Source: Oscillospiraceae bacterium (GTDB lineage Bacteria > Bacillota > Clostridia > Oscillospirales > Oscillospiraceae). From it: a DNA stretch of 64,000 bases. The DNA lies in contig AP025583.1 in NCBI GenBank assembly GCA_022846095.1, forward strand, positions 1,674,001-1,738,000, given 5' to 3'. The notes under the pieces were generated by a model that saw only the letters and a list, made by a program, of their open reading frames with translations, made no database searches and was not told where the DNA came from. Made by a program: the position numbers and the translations under genes. Shown piece after piece: positions 7,761 through 16,599 of the stretch. Position 1 is the stretch's first letter. Each line of letters opens with the position of its first letter.

Positions 7761-10700
7761 ATGAGAAAACGATGGAAACGCCGGCTGGCGTGGCTGCTGT
7801 GCGCGGCAATCTGCCTGACGCTGCTGCCCGCGGCTGCCCTGGCGGCGGAGGCCCCCACAATCACGGTGGCCCAGGCGCTGGAGCGGCTGGCGGCGGGGGA
7901 CAATTCAACCTACTACCTGCGCGGCACGGTCTCCGCCGCCTACAGCGCGGAACAAAACTATGCCGAGCTGACCGACCCCGGCGGCACGGACCACATCTCC
8001 GTAAAGCCCGCTCGGGACGACACGGTTCTGACAAGCGCCCAGCCCGGGGACGAGATCCTGGTCACGGGCAGACTCCACGACGGCGTGTTTGCCGCCGAAG
8101 GGCCCGCCGTGATCGTGGGCCCGGCCCCGGACGGCTCCCGGGGACTGGACCTGCGGGGCGTCACCTGGGACGCGGACTTCGCCTGCGGCGGGGGTACGGC
8201 GCAGTGGCGCTGCGTGGCGGACGCCACGGCGGACAACCCCAACGTGCTCGTCCTGGACGGCGTGGAAATCGACACCCAAAAGAGCGCGGACGGCGAGGGT
8301 GTGCCCGGCGTCTGTGTGCCGGGCAACACCAGGATCGTGGTGAAGGGCGCCTGCGCGGTCAGGGGCGGGGGCACAGACGGGGACGGGGTGAGTCTAGGCG
8401 CCATCCAATTCTGGGGGGACGGGACGCTGGCAGTGGAGGCGGGGGCCTCTCTGGCGGCGGAGGCGTATGGCACCGGATGCGGCCTGCGTGTGTATGGCGC
8501 TCTGCGCGTGGAGAACGACGGCACGGCGGAGTTTTCCGGCGCCGCAGGCATTTTTGCAGACGGCGGCGTGACCCTCGCCGGGGACGGCGTGACGCGCTGC
8601 CTCGGCTACCGCGGCTACGGCATCAATGCACCTGACAAAACCGTCACCGTTGAGGCGGGGGCCCGGGGCGTGGCGGCGGGCGCCAAGGGGGGCGTCTATG
8701 TCGGCGACGGCACGCTCACCAACCACAGCGGCGGCGGCTTCGTGACGGCCCCGCTGGACAACACGTCCAAGACCAACGGCCTGGACGTGACCGCCGCCTC
8801 CGGGGCCGTCTGCTACTCCAACGTGGGCGTCACCGGCACGGCCCTGTGGGTGCCCGGGGACGCGGATTCCCCCGGCCTGCTCACCCTGGACAGCGTGTCC
8901 ATCATTGCCCCGGCGGGCGGGGACGCCGTCACGGTGCCCGCGGACACGAAAATCACGGCCAGGGGCTTCTGCATTGTGACTGGCGGCGCGGGCGGCCACG
9001 GCATCCGCGCCCGAGGCGCGCTGGAGCTGGCCGTGGAGTGGGACGCGGCGGCGGAGCAGGGCATGCTCTTCGCCACCGGCGGAGCGCCGGGGGGCGACGG
9101 TCTGCGCGCCGAAGGCGGCGTGACCCTGTCCGGCCCGGGAGCCGCAGTGCTCACGGGCGCCCACGGCGTCTATGCAAACGGCGGTTTTTCCGTGGCCCCG
9201 GAAGTCCGGGGCATGGCGCGTGGAACCGGGACGGGCGTCACCGCCGGGGGCCTGGACAACCAAAGCAAGTCCTTCCTGACGTGGGAGGGGCGCGCGAATG
9301 AATATCTGTACGTATCTTCTTACGAGGCGGGGGCGGCCGGGCTGGATTTGACCGGGGATGCCCCTCCCGGTGGTGTCACCGCCCTCTACACCGACGTGGG
9401 CGGCGGCTCGGCCCTGTGGGTGTCCGGCGCGGACCCGTCGGCGGACGACCCCAACCTGCTCATCCTGAACAACGCCGTCATCGCGGCCCCGGCGGGGGTT
9501 TCCGGCGTATCCGTGCCCGCGGACACAAAAATCATTGTGCGGGGCGTCTGCACCGTGGAGGGCGGGGACAGAACCGCAGGCAATATCGTGGGCCGGAGCG
9601 GCGTGTGTGCGTCCGGCGCGCTGGAGCTGGCGGTGGAGGCGGGCGCGTCCCTCACCGCCGCGGGCGGCCGGGGCGATTTTGGCGGCCCGGGAATAGAGAT
9701 AGAGGCCGACGGCGACGCCGTCCTGACCGTGGCGGCGGGCGGCAGCCTCACCGCCCGGGGCGGGGACAGCGAGGGCTACGGCAGCGGCAGCGGCCTGAGC
9801 AAAGCCTTTGTGCCCGGCGAGACGCACGGCGTCACCGTCCGCAACGAGGGCACGGCCGTCTTCCTGGGCGGCAGGCGGGCCGGGGAATGGTACGGCTACG
9901 GCATCGTCAACGCCGGCGGCGGCGTGGCCCTGTCCGGCGGCGGGAAGACGATCTGCCTGGGTTATGAGGGCGTCATCAGCGCCGCCGGCATCGACATAAC
10001 CCCCGGGGTCCGGGGCCTGGCGGCGGGGCTCGGCGGCGGCATTTCCGCCTCCGGCGGCGTCGTGAACGGCAGCGCCGCCTTCCTGGCGGTGGACGGCACC
10101 ACCCTCACCGATCTGCCCGCCGTGGACGGGGCCCCCCACGCGGGCGGGCTGGATCTGCGCGGGGCTTCGAGCGCCACCCTGTACACCGACGTGGGCGGCG
10201 GCGCGGCCCTCTGGGAGCCGGAGGCGTCCAGGCTGACCCTGGGCGGCGCGGCGCTAACCGGCGGGATCGCCCTGCCGTCCGGGGCCGTGGAGCTGGCCCT
10301 CCAGGGCGCGAACACCGTGGAGCGCGCGGGGCCCGCCCTGACGGGCGCGGACGTGACCGTGCTGGACCGCAGCCGCGCGGGCCGGAACGACAGGACATAC
10401 GGGCCGGACAGCCTGCTTCTGTCCAACACCCTGGGCGCAGCGGTGATCGGTGAGGGTACCCTCACCGCCGCCCTGCCCTGGGCAGGGCGCTATCTCACCC
10501 TGACGGACGGGGCGGGCGGCGGCGTCTCGGGCGGGGCCTTCCCCGGCGCGGAGGAGGAGACCGCCGTGGCCGCGGCCCCCACGGACGGGGCGCTGACCCT
10601 CGCCTATGACACGCTCCCGGCGGGTTATTACGTGCTCACCGTCCACGGCGGCTCCGGCGCGGGGATCTATTCCCTGGGCGAGACCGCGGCCCTCTCCTGC

Positions 10701-11672
10701 CCCGCCGGGGACGGCGCGGGCCGGGTCTTCTCCCACTGGGCGCTCGCCGAAGGCGCGCCCGGCGCCCTCAGCGGCGCGGACGGCGTGAACGCCTCCTTCA
10801 CCATGGGGGCGGGCCACGCCGCCGTGGAGGCGGTTTACAAGGCCGCGCCCACCCCCGCCCCCTCCGGCGGGGGCGGCGGGAGCTCCTCCTACACCATCAC
10901 CGCCACGGCGGGCGCGGGCGGCGCCATCGACCCGGCGGGCAGGACCTCCGTCCCCGCGGGCGGGACGCGGACGTTTACCGTCCTCCCCGAGGCGGGCTAC
11001 GCCGTTTCCGACGTGCTGGTGGACGGGGAGAGCGTGGGGGCCGTGGCCTCCTACACCTTTGAGCGGGTGGACAGGGCCCACACCATCGAGGCCCGGTTCG
11101 CCCCCCAGAGCCCCTATGCCGACGTGGCGCAGGGGGACTGGTTCTATGACGCCGCCCTCTACGCCTACGGGCGTGGGCTGATGACCGGCGTAAGCGAAGC
11201 GGAGTTCCAGCCCGGCGGCGTCGTCACAAGGGCCACCGCCGCCGCCGTCCTCTACCGGCTGGAGGGCGCGCCCTCCAGCCCCGGTGGGGGCGGGATCTTC
11301 ACCGACGTGCCCGCCGGGCAGTGGTACACGCAGGCGGTGGCCTGGTGCAGCGGGGCCGGGCTGGCGGGCGGCTACGGCGACGGGCGCTTCGGCCCCGGCG
11401 ACCCGGTGACCCGGGAGCAGCTTGCCGCCATGCTCTACCGCTACGCCAAGTATAAGGGCTGGGACGTGAGCGCCGGGGAGAACAGCAATATTTTGAGCTT
11501 TGCTGACGCCTTCGACGTGTCCGAATGGGCCGTCCCAGCCCTGCAGTGGGCCTGCGGCGCGGGCCTTATGTCCGGCAAGGACGGCGGCCGCCTCGACCCC
11601 CGGGGCACCGCCACCCGCGCCGAGCTGGCCGCCCTGCTCATGCGCCTGCTGGAGACCTGCGGCCCGGCGTAA
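7761..11672 (+). CDS. Large secreted repeat (beta-helix) protein with three C-terminal SLH domains
   Basis: 1303-aa paralogue of the preceding protein with an almost identical signal peptide (AWLLCAAICLTLLPAAALA). An N-terminal beta domain (TYYLRGTVSAAYSAEQNYAEL) corresponds to that of its neighbour. It is followed by four ~200-residue units, each opening with a TDVGGGxALW-like strand and containing PADTKIxxRG. Then come a Gly/Ser linker, a GAIDPAGRTSVPAGGTRTF 'bacterial repeat', and SLH modules starting near 1118, 1179 and 1246 (ADVAQGDWFYDA; FTDVPAGQWYTQA; SEWAVPALQWACGAG). The ATG at 7761 has GGAGG 5 bases upstream and lies 10 bp after the previous stop. It is the last gene of the LytTR operon, ending at a strong terminator. 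Probably an adhesin or S-layer-associated protein; substrate unknown. Confidence 0.88.
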   Translation: MRKRWKRRLAWLLCAAICLTLLPAAALAAEAPTITVAQALERLAAGDNSTYYLRGTVSAAYSAEQNYAELTDPGGTDHISVKPARDDTVLTSAQPGDEILVTGRLHDGVFAAEGPAVIVGPAPDGSRGLDLRGVTWDADFACGGGTAQWRCVADATADNPNVLVLDGVEIDTQKSADGEGVPGVCVPGNTRIVVKGACAVRGGGTDGDGVSLGAIQFWGDGTLAVEAGASLAAEAYGTGCGLRVYGALRVENDGTAEFSGAAGIFADGGVTLAGDGVTRCLGYRGYGINAPDKTVTVEAGARGVAAGAKGGVYVGDGTLTNHSGGGFVTAPLDNTSKTNGLDVTAASGAVCYSNVGVTGTALWVPGDADSPGLLTLDSVSIIAPAGGDAVTVPADTKITARGFCIVTGGAGGHGIRARGALELAVEWDAAAEQGMLFATGGAPGGDGLRAEGGVTLSGPGAAVLTGAHGVYANGGFSVAPEVRGMARGTGTGVTAGGLDNQSKSFLTWEGRANEYLYVSSYEAGAAGLDLTGDAPPGGVTALYTDVGGGSALWVSGADPSADDPNLLILNNAVIAAPAGVSGVSVPADTKIIVRGVCTVEGGDRTAGNIVGRSGVCASGALELAVEAGASLTAAGGRGDFGGPGIEIEADGDAVLTVAAGGSLTARGGDSEGYGSGSGLSKAFVPGETHGVTVRNEGTAVFLGGRRAGEWYGYGIVNAGGGVALSGGGKTICLGYEGVISAAGIDITPGVRGLAAGLGGGISASGGVVNGSAAFLAVDGTTLTDLPAVDGAPHAGGLDLRGASSATLYTDVGGGAALWEPEASRLTLGGAALTGGIALPSGAVELALQGANTVERAGPALTGADVTVLDRSRAGRNDRTYGPDSLLLSNTLGAAVIGEGTLTAALPWAGRYLTLTDGAGGGVSGGAFPGAEEETAVAAAPTDGALTLAYDTLPAGYYVLTVHGGSGAGIYSLGETAALSCPAGDGAGRVFSHWALAEGAPGALSGADGVNASFTMGAGHAAVEAVYKAAPTPAPSGGGGGSSSYTITATAGAGGAIDPAGRTSVPAGGTRTFTVLPEAGYAVSDVLVDGESVGAVASYTFERVDRAHTIEARFAPQSPYADVAQGDWFYDAALYAYGRGLMTGVSEAEFQPGGVVTRATAAAVLYRLEGAPSSPGGGGIFTDVPAGQWYTQAVAWCSGAGLAGGYGDGRFGPGDPVTREQLAAMLYRYAKYKGWDVSAGENSNILSFADAFDVSEWAVPALQWACGAGLMSGKDGGRLDPRGTATRAELAALLMRLLETCGPA
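8206..10380 (+). repeat. Internal ~600-bp coding repeats in the SLH protein
   Basis: Four diverged units begin near 8206, 8812, 9388 and 10180. The encoded signature is a TDVGGG(S/A)ALW strand (the first unit differs), then (D)xPxLLxLxxxxI, PADTKIxxRGxCxVxGG and a variable loop. This points to growth of the beta-helix by internal duplication. Confidence 0.6.
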
Positions 11673-11682
11673 ACCCAACCAA

Positions 11683-11714
11683 AACGGCCACATCGGAAGG
11701 TGTGGCCGTTTTTT
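11683..11714. terminator. Bidirectional terminator between the SLH operon and the epimerase gene
   Basis: Stem AACGGCCACA/TGTGGCCGTT with an 8-nt loop, flanked by AAAA on the left and TTTTTT on the right, so it can serve both converging genes. Confidence 0.85.
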
Positions 11715-11718
11715 GCGC

Positions 11719-12729
11719 CTAACCGGGCTGCGGGCTGCGGGCCAGCTCCCAGGCGGAGGTGTCGTTCAGAGTCTGCTCGATGGGCCGGGTGCGGAAGCCC
11801 AGCTCCGTGCGGGCCTTGCGGCTGGAGAAATTGTCGTTGGCGCACATGCAGTAGAGGGCGTACCCGGTGAAAAGGGGCTCCCGCCGCCGCAGCCTGGCCC
11901 ACAGCTCCAGCAGCGGGGCCACCGGCCTGAGGGCGGCGGGGGAGAGGTAGCGGCGCACCCGCGCGCCGGTGCCCGCCTCCAGGATGGGGGCCAGCTCCTG
12001 CCAGTCGTAGTGGCGGCCCGAGAGGATGTAGCACTCGCCCGGCCTGCCCTTGTCCACCGCGGCGATGCAGGCGTCGGCCACGTCGCGCACGTCCACCAGA
12101 TCGTAGCCGCCCTTGACCAGGGTGTGCAGCCTGCCCGTGACGCAGCTGCGGATGGTGCGGTTGAGGTTGTTGTGCCCGTAGTCCTCCGGCCCCAGGATGC
12201 CCGAGGGCAGCAGCACGGTGGCGTCCAGCCCCCGCAGGCGGGCCGCGTCCAGCACCTTCTGGACCGCCTCCGCCTTCGTCTTGGCATAGCCGCCCTTGAC
12301 CCAGGCGGCGCGGAACTGCTCGCACTCCCCGATCTGGCCCCTGCCCGGCTGCTCCGGCAGGGCGTGGACCGAGCCCACGTGGATCAGCCGGGTATGGGGG
12401 TGGGACAGGCACAGCGCCACGATGTGCTCCACGCCGCCCACGTTCACGGCCCGCAGGCGGGGGGTGAGCTTGCGCCCGATGGAGACGAGGGCGGCGGTGT
12501 GGATCACCACTAGGCGCTCCCCCCGCGCCCGGGCGAAGAGGGGCTCCAGCGCCGCGGGGTCGCACACGTCGCCCCGGACGATCTCCACCGAGGGGCACCC
12601 GGCAAGGGGGGCCGCGGACTCGCCGGGCAGCAGCAGCGCCCGCACCCTGGCCCCCGTGGCGGAGAGCTTGCGCACAATGGTGCTTCCAAGGTGGCCCGCG
12701 CCGCCGGTGACGATGTAAATCCGCCTCAT
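11719..12729 (-). CDS. NAD(P)-dependent epimerase/dehydratase family protein
   Basis: 336-aa extended short-chain dehydrogenase. The Rossmann motif VTGGAGHLGSTI is at the N-terminus, an acidic residue after beta-3 begins RGDVCD, and the catalytic YxxxK is GYAKTKAEA with the preceding Ser in HVGSVHAL. The C-terminal half (GYDLVDVRDVADACIAAVDKG) is typical of dihydroflavonol-reductase/3beta-HSD-like members. The ATG at 12729 follows GGAGGCC; an upstream in-frame codon was rejected because the Rossmann strand starts at MRRIYIVTG. It is divergent from a TetR regulator that may control it. The substrate (sugar, steroid or other carbonyl) cannot be told. Confidence 0.85.
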   Translation of the reverse strand: MRRIYIVTGGAGHLGSTIVRKLSATGARVRALLLPGESAAPLAGCPSVEIVRGDVCDPAALEPLFARARGERLVVIHTAALVSIGRKLTPRLRAVNVGGVEHIVALCLSHPHTRLIHVGSVHALPEQPGRGQIGECEQFRAAWVKGGYAKTKAEAVQKVLDAARLRGLDATVLLPSGILGPEDYGHNNLNRTIRSCVTGRLHTLVKGGYDLVDVRDVADACIAAVDKGRPGECYILSGRHYDWQELAPILEAGTGARVRRYLSPAALRPVAPLLELWARLRRREPLFTGYALYCMCANDNFSSRKARTELGFRTRPIEQTLNDTSAWELARSPQPG

Positions 12730-12787
12730 AAATTGGCCTCCTTCACAAATCATTTACAGGATAGGTATTGAGGTTCTCCCTGATTCC

Positions 12788-12815
12788 ATTATACTGAAAA
12801 GGGGAGCCGGCACAA
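12788..12815 (-). promoter_or_regulatory. Promoter of the epimerase gene
   Basis: On the minus strand, TTGTGC (12815-12810), a 16-bp spacer and TATAAT (12793-12788), about 60 bp before the start codon. It lies in the shared region with the divergent TetR gene, where an operator would be expected. Confidence 0.6.
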
Positions 12816-12900
12816 CCGACAGCTTTTTCAATCCTGTGGGATCTTGGGCATAATAAGACAATGTGTCCGACAGAAATCAGATTTGGAGAAAGGTGATGGA

Positions 12901-13479
12901 ATGAAGAGCAGCAAGGACGATCAGCGCACCCGTATGACCCGGCGGCTCCTCCAGAGCGCCCTGGTGGGGCTGATGGGGGAGAAGCCCTTAAAGGACATTA
13001 CGGTGAAGGAGCTCTGCCGCCGGGCGGAGGTGAACCGGAGCACCTTCTATTTTCACTACTACGACATCTACGATCTGATGGAGGATATGGAGGGGCAGGT
13101 CAGCGCCGAGCTGGCCGCCGTGCTGCGGGAGATGCCCTTCGGGCCCCGGGAGGGCGTGTTCTCCACCTACTACACCGCCATTTTCACCCTCCTGGCACGG
13201 CACGCGGACCTGTGCGCCGTCCTGCTGGGGGAAAACGGGGATAAGGCGTTTGTGGCCAAGCTCTTTGCCCTGGGGAGCGAGAAATGCGTGACGGAGTGGA
13301 TGAAGCTCTACCCCGGCGCGGGGCGCGGGCGGATTGAGAAATACTACGTGTTCGTCTCCTCCGGCTGCGTGGGGCTGCTCCAGCATTGGTTCGACGGCGG
13401 CTGCCGGGAGACGCCCGAAGAGGTGGCCGGGCAGGTGGAGCGGCTGGTGGGGGCCAGCATCGTCACGCTGCTGGAGTGA
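12901..13479 (+). CDS. TetR/AcrR-family transcriptional regulator
   Basis: 192 aa. The N-terminal helix-turn-helix (~10-55) reads MTRRLLQSALVGLM ... ITVKELCRRAEVNRSTFYFHY, the classic TetR signature. The C-terminal ligand domain resembles the TetR_C_8/DhaS-like group (LLARHADLCAVLLGENGD, YYVFVSSGCVGLLQHW). The ATG at 12901 has AAAGGTG upstream and fits the usual ~190-residue length. Its divergent position suggests control of the epimerase gene and of itself. After its stop the same frame stays open for ~45 codons, with Cys-rich content, up to 13614. Confidence 0.9.
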   Translation: MKSSKDDQRTRMTRRLLQSALVGLMGEKPLKDITVKELCRRAEVNRSTFYFHYYDIYDLMEDMEGQVSAELAAVLREMPFGPREGVFSTYYTAIFTLLARHADLCAVLLGENGDKAFVAKLFALGSEKCVTEWMKLYPGAGRGRIEKYYVFVSSGCVGLLQHWFDGGCRETPEEVAGQVERLVGASIVTLLE

Positions 13480-13594
13480 AGCTGTCAGGCCGCCGGCGCG
13501 GATTTCTGCGGCCCGCGGCACGGCTGTCAGTGCAAAAAGCTGCCGACGGAGCAGGCGGCGGGCTTTACCCGGATCAAGCCGCCCACCACCGCAC

Positions 13595-13636
13595 TGGACA
13601 CGGGGGACATTTGATGCTATAGTTAGTTATAACTAA
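13595..13636 (+). promoter_or_regulatory. Promoter with palindromic operator of the DtxR/MntR-type repressor
   Basis: TGGACA (13595-13600), 17 bp, TATAGT (13618-13623), directly followed by the perfect 14-bp palindrome TTAGTTATAACTAA (13623-13636), which overlaps the end of the -10 box and the start point. This is where an autorepressing metalloregulator would bind. The assignment to the adjacent DtxR-type protein is inferred from position. Confidence 0.65.
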
Positions 13637-13654
13637 TATAAGGGGGCCGCGGCG

Positions 13655-14032
13655 ATGGAGCTTCATGCGTCGGGCGAGGACTACCTGGAGGCCGTCCTCA
13701 TGCTTCAAAAACAAAAGGGGGCCGTGCGCTCCGTGGATCTGGCCCGGCACTTGGGCTTCTCCAGAGCCAGCGTCAGCCACGCCGTCAACCTGCTGCGCAG
13801 CGGCGGCTTCCTCACCGTGGAGGGGGGCGGCCTGCTGGGGCTGACGCAGGCCGGACGGGAAATCGCGGAGAACATCTACGAGCGCCACCAGTTCTTTACC
13901 CGCCACCTGATGTCCGCGGGGATCGACCCGGAGACGGCGGAGCAGGAGGCCTGCCTGATGGAGCACGTCGTCAGCGAGGAGAGCTTCCGGCGCCTCAAGC
14001 TGCATTTTGAGGAACAGCTGCCCGAACGGTAA
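13655..14032 (+). CDS. DtxR/MntR-family metal-dependent repressor (short form)
   Basis: 125-aa winged-helix repressor. The HTH reads VDLARHLGFSRASVSHAVNLLRSGGFLTVE, and the dimer and metal-site region contains ERHQFFTRHL, DPETAEQEACLMEHVVS and EESF. Conserved His/Glu/Cys residues in that segment ligate Fe2+ or Mn2+ in the family. It lacks the C-terminal SH3-like domain of DtxR and so matches the short MntR-type regulators common in Clostridia. The start follows AGGGGG. A palindrome overlaps its promoter, suggesting autoregulation. No metal transporter gene is adjacent; a znuABC-like importer lies about 20 kb away. Confidence 0.88.
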   Translation: MELHASGEDYLEAVLMLQKQKGAVRSVDLARHLGFSRASVSHAVNLLRSGGFLTVEGGGLLGLTQAGREIAENIYERHQFFTRHLMSAGIDPETAEQEACLMEHVVSEESFRRLKLHFEEQLPER

Positions 14033-14118
14033 TATTTGGTCGTTCTCTTGTCTTTGTGCTCAAATTGGTGTAAGATTACAAAAAGAAATGCAGTCCGCGC
14101 CGATGAGGAGGACACAGT

Positions 14119-16599
14119 GTGGAAGTACACAACAGGTTGGGACGGCAGGCCCGGCGCCTTTGCGCGCTGGCGGCCGCCGTCCTTTGGACGTTCGCCCTGC
14201 TCCCGGCCGGGGCGGCGGAGGAGCACCGGGTCCTGCGGGTGGGCTTTCCCATCCAGGAGGGCTTCAGCATGGTGGACGGGCAGGGCAATTTCAGCGGCTA
14301 TACCTACGACTATTTGCAGGAGATCGCCCAATACACCGGCTGGGAGTACGAGTTCGTCACCCTGGAGGGGGACATCAACGACACCATAGGGGAGATGCTG
14401 GTCATGCTCCGGGACGGGGAGCTGGATCTGATGGGTGCCATGAGCTACAGCGACAGCCTGGCCGAGATCTACGAGTACCCGGGCTCCAGCTACGGCGTGG
14501 TCAGCTCCTGCCTGGTGGTGCCGGAGGGCAGCACCAGCGTGACCGAGAATAATTTTTACCGGATGCAGGGGCTGCGCATCGGCGTGCTGGAGCGGGCGGC
14601 CGGGCGTAACGCCGAGCTGGAGGCGTTCTGCCGGGGCAACGATATGCAGCCCGTGCTGGTGGAGTGCGACACGCAGGAGCAGCAGCTGGAGCTGCTGGAG
14701 TCCGGCGCGGTGGACGCCATCACCTGGCAGGACGTGAACTACATGCAGGGGCTGCGCGTGGTGGCGAAGTACGCGCCCAAGCCCTTCTACCTGGCCACCA
14801 CCAAGGGCAACGGCGCCATTATGGCCCAGCTCAACAACGCCATTATGAAGATCAACGAGGGCGACCCCTATTTTTCCACCACCCTGTACCAGAAGTACTT
14901 CGGAAGCGGCAAGGAGGCATTCTTCCTCTCGGACGAGGAGCAGGCCTACGTGGCGCGCGCCTCCTCCATCCGGGTGGCCTACGTCACGGACAAGGCCCCC
15001 GTCCAGTTCCAGGACAGGGAGGGGGCGTTCCGGGGCGTGTCCAGGGAGATCTTTGACTATATCTCCGACCAGACGGGGCTGAGCTTTACCTATATCCCCG
15101 TCAGCGACCAGCAGGAGCTGATCGATTTGCTCCAGGCGGGGCAGGTGGATCTGCTGGCGGGCATCCCCACGGATCAGGAGACGGGGGAGCTTTACGGCGT
15201 GTCCTTCACCCGGCCCTATCTGGAGAGCCAGATGGCCCTGGCCGTGCGCAGCGGGGTGGACGCAGGCTCCCTGGAGGGGTGCCGGATCGTGCTCCCCCTG
15301 GGCGTGAGCTACGAGGGGGCGGACACGGAGGACATGGCGTGGCTGAACTCGGTGGAGGACTGCATCCGGGCGGTCAACAGCGGCGAGGCCGACTACACCT
15401 ACGGCAACGGCTACACCATGCAGTACTACGCCAACCAGCCCGGCTACCGGAACCTCACGGTGATCCCGGGCTCGGGGCTGACCCAGCGGGTGGCCGTCGG
15501 GATCGCCCGCCCGGTGGACGTGACCCTGCTCACCCTGCTGAACAAGGCCGTGCGCAGCCTGCCCGAGGAGGAGCTCCAGGCGATTATCTACCGCAACGCG
15601 GTCTATACGCCGGAGCTGGGGCTGGTGAGCTACATCCAGGCCAACCCCGCCCTGGGGCTGACCCTCATCGCAGTGCCCGCGGCGGTTATTATCGCGCTGC
15701 TGCTGCTGTTCCTGCACAGCCGGGGGAAGCTGAGCCGACGCCTGGCCACCGAGAACGAGCGCTACCTCCAGCTCTGCGAGCTGTCCGGCGAGTACATCTG
15801 GGAGTATGACTTCCAGGCCGACCGGCTGACCCTCAGCGAGCAGTGCGCCCAGGTGTTCGGGGGGCGCGCCGCCGTGCGGGAGCACTACCTCGCCGCACCC
15901 GAGGGCGGCGGGGACGGCTTCTACCGGCGTCTCATCAGGGACGGCGGCGGCAGTACGGAGCTGCCCATCGCCATGCCGGACGGCGGCACGCGCTGGTTCC
16001 GCTCGGTGAGCAAAATCACCCTGGACGCCCAGGGGAAGCCCGCCTACGCCGTGGGCAAGCTGGTGGACATCCAGGCCGAGAAGGAGGAGCTGCAGCGGCT
16101 GGAGGAGCGGGCCCAGCGGGACAGCCTGACCGGCGTGTACAACGCCGCCGCCTCCCGCCAGCTGGTGAAGCGCCGGCTGGAGGAGGGGGAGGGCGGCGCG
16201 CTGCTGCTGCTGGACATCGACCACTTCAAGCAGGTCAACGACGAGCACGGCCACTACACCGGGGATCAGGTGCTCATCGCGGTGGCGGAGGCCCTGGCCG
16301 GCCGCTTCCGGCGGGAGGACGTGGTGGGCCGCCCCGGCGGGGACGAGTTTCTCGTTTACATGGCGGGGGTCACCGAAGCGCGCGTCGTGGAGGACAAATG
16401 CGCCCAGCTGCTGAGCGACTGCGCCGAGCTGCGGGGCGGCAAGGTGTCCGGCCTGTCGGTGACGCTGAGCATCGGCGCGGCCATGGCGGATACCTGCCGG
16501 GAGTACGAGGCGCTCTACCGCCGGGCGGACGAGGCCCTCTACCGGGTGAAGCACCGCGGGCGCGACGGATACGAGTTCTATCAAGAGGTTCGGGCATGA
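14119..16599 (+). CDS. Membrane diguanylate cyclase with two periplasmic-type solute-sensing domains
   Basis: 826-aa sensor. After an N-terminal signal/anchor come two tandem SBP_bac_3-like domains (~35-265, LRVGFPIQEGFSMVDGQGNF; ~285-500, IRVAYVTDKAPVQFQDREGAF). A transmembrane segment (~515-535), a PAS-like stretch (~545-650) and a GGDEF domain follow. The active site RPGGDEF is intact (GGDEF at 740-744) and an inhibitory-site RxxD sits five residues earlier (R731, D734). It should make c-di-GMP from GTP in response to an external ligand, perhaps an amino acid given the sensor type. The GTG start is preceded by GAGGAGGA. It overlaps the following phosphodiesterase gene by 4 bp. Confidence 0.92.
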   Translation: MEVHNRLGRQARRLCALAAAVLWTFALLPAGAAEEHRVLRVGFPIQEGFSMVDGQGNFSGYTYDYLQEIAQYTGWEYEFVTLEGDINDTIGEMLVMLRDGELDLMGAMSYSDSLAEIYEYPGSSYGVVSSCLVVPEGSTSVTENNFYRMQGLRIGVLERAAGRNAELEAFCRGNDMQPVLVECDTQEQQLELLESGAVDAITWQDVNYMQGLRVVAKYAPKPFYLATTKGNGAIMAQLNNAIMKINEGDPYFSTTLYQKYFGSGKEAFFLSDEEQAYVARASSIRVAYVTDKAPVQFQDREGAFRGVSREIFDYISDQTGLSFTYIPVSDQQELIDLLQAGQVDLLAGIPTDQETGELYGVSFTRPYLESQMALAVRSGVDAGSLEGCRIVLPLGVSYEGADTEDMAWLNSVEDCIRAVNSGEADYTYGNGYTMQYYANQPGYRNLTVIPGSGLTQRVAVGIARPVDVTLLTLLNKAVRSLPEEELQAIIYRNAVYTPELGLVSYIQANPALGLTLIAVPAAVIIALLLLFLHSRGKLSRRLATENERYLQLCELSGEYIWEYDFQADRLTLSEQCAQVFGGRAAVREHYLAAPEGGGDGFYRRLIRDGGGSTELPIAMPDGGTRWFRSVSKITLDAQGKPAYAVGKLVDIQAEKEELQRLEERAQRDSLTGVYNAAASRQLVKRRLEEGEGGALLLLDIDHFKQVNDEHGHYTGDQVLIAVAEALAGRFRREDVVGRPGGDEFLVYMAGVTEARVVEDKCAQLLSDCAELRGGKVSGLSVTLSIGAAMADTCREYEALYRRADEALYRVKHRGRDGYEFYQEVRA

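Noticed and set aside
5924-7903. Minus-strand open frame opposite the first SLH protein
   Set aside because: Arg/Gly/Ala-rich antisense translation with no domain; the opposite strand encodes recognisable SLH modules.
13876-16584. Long minus-strand open frame (~900 codons) opposite the SBP-GGDEF cyclase
   Set aside because: Low-complexity His/Gln/Val/Gly-rich translation typical of the antisense of GC-rich genes; the plus-strand protein has clear domains and an SD.
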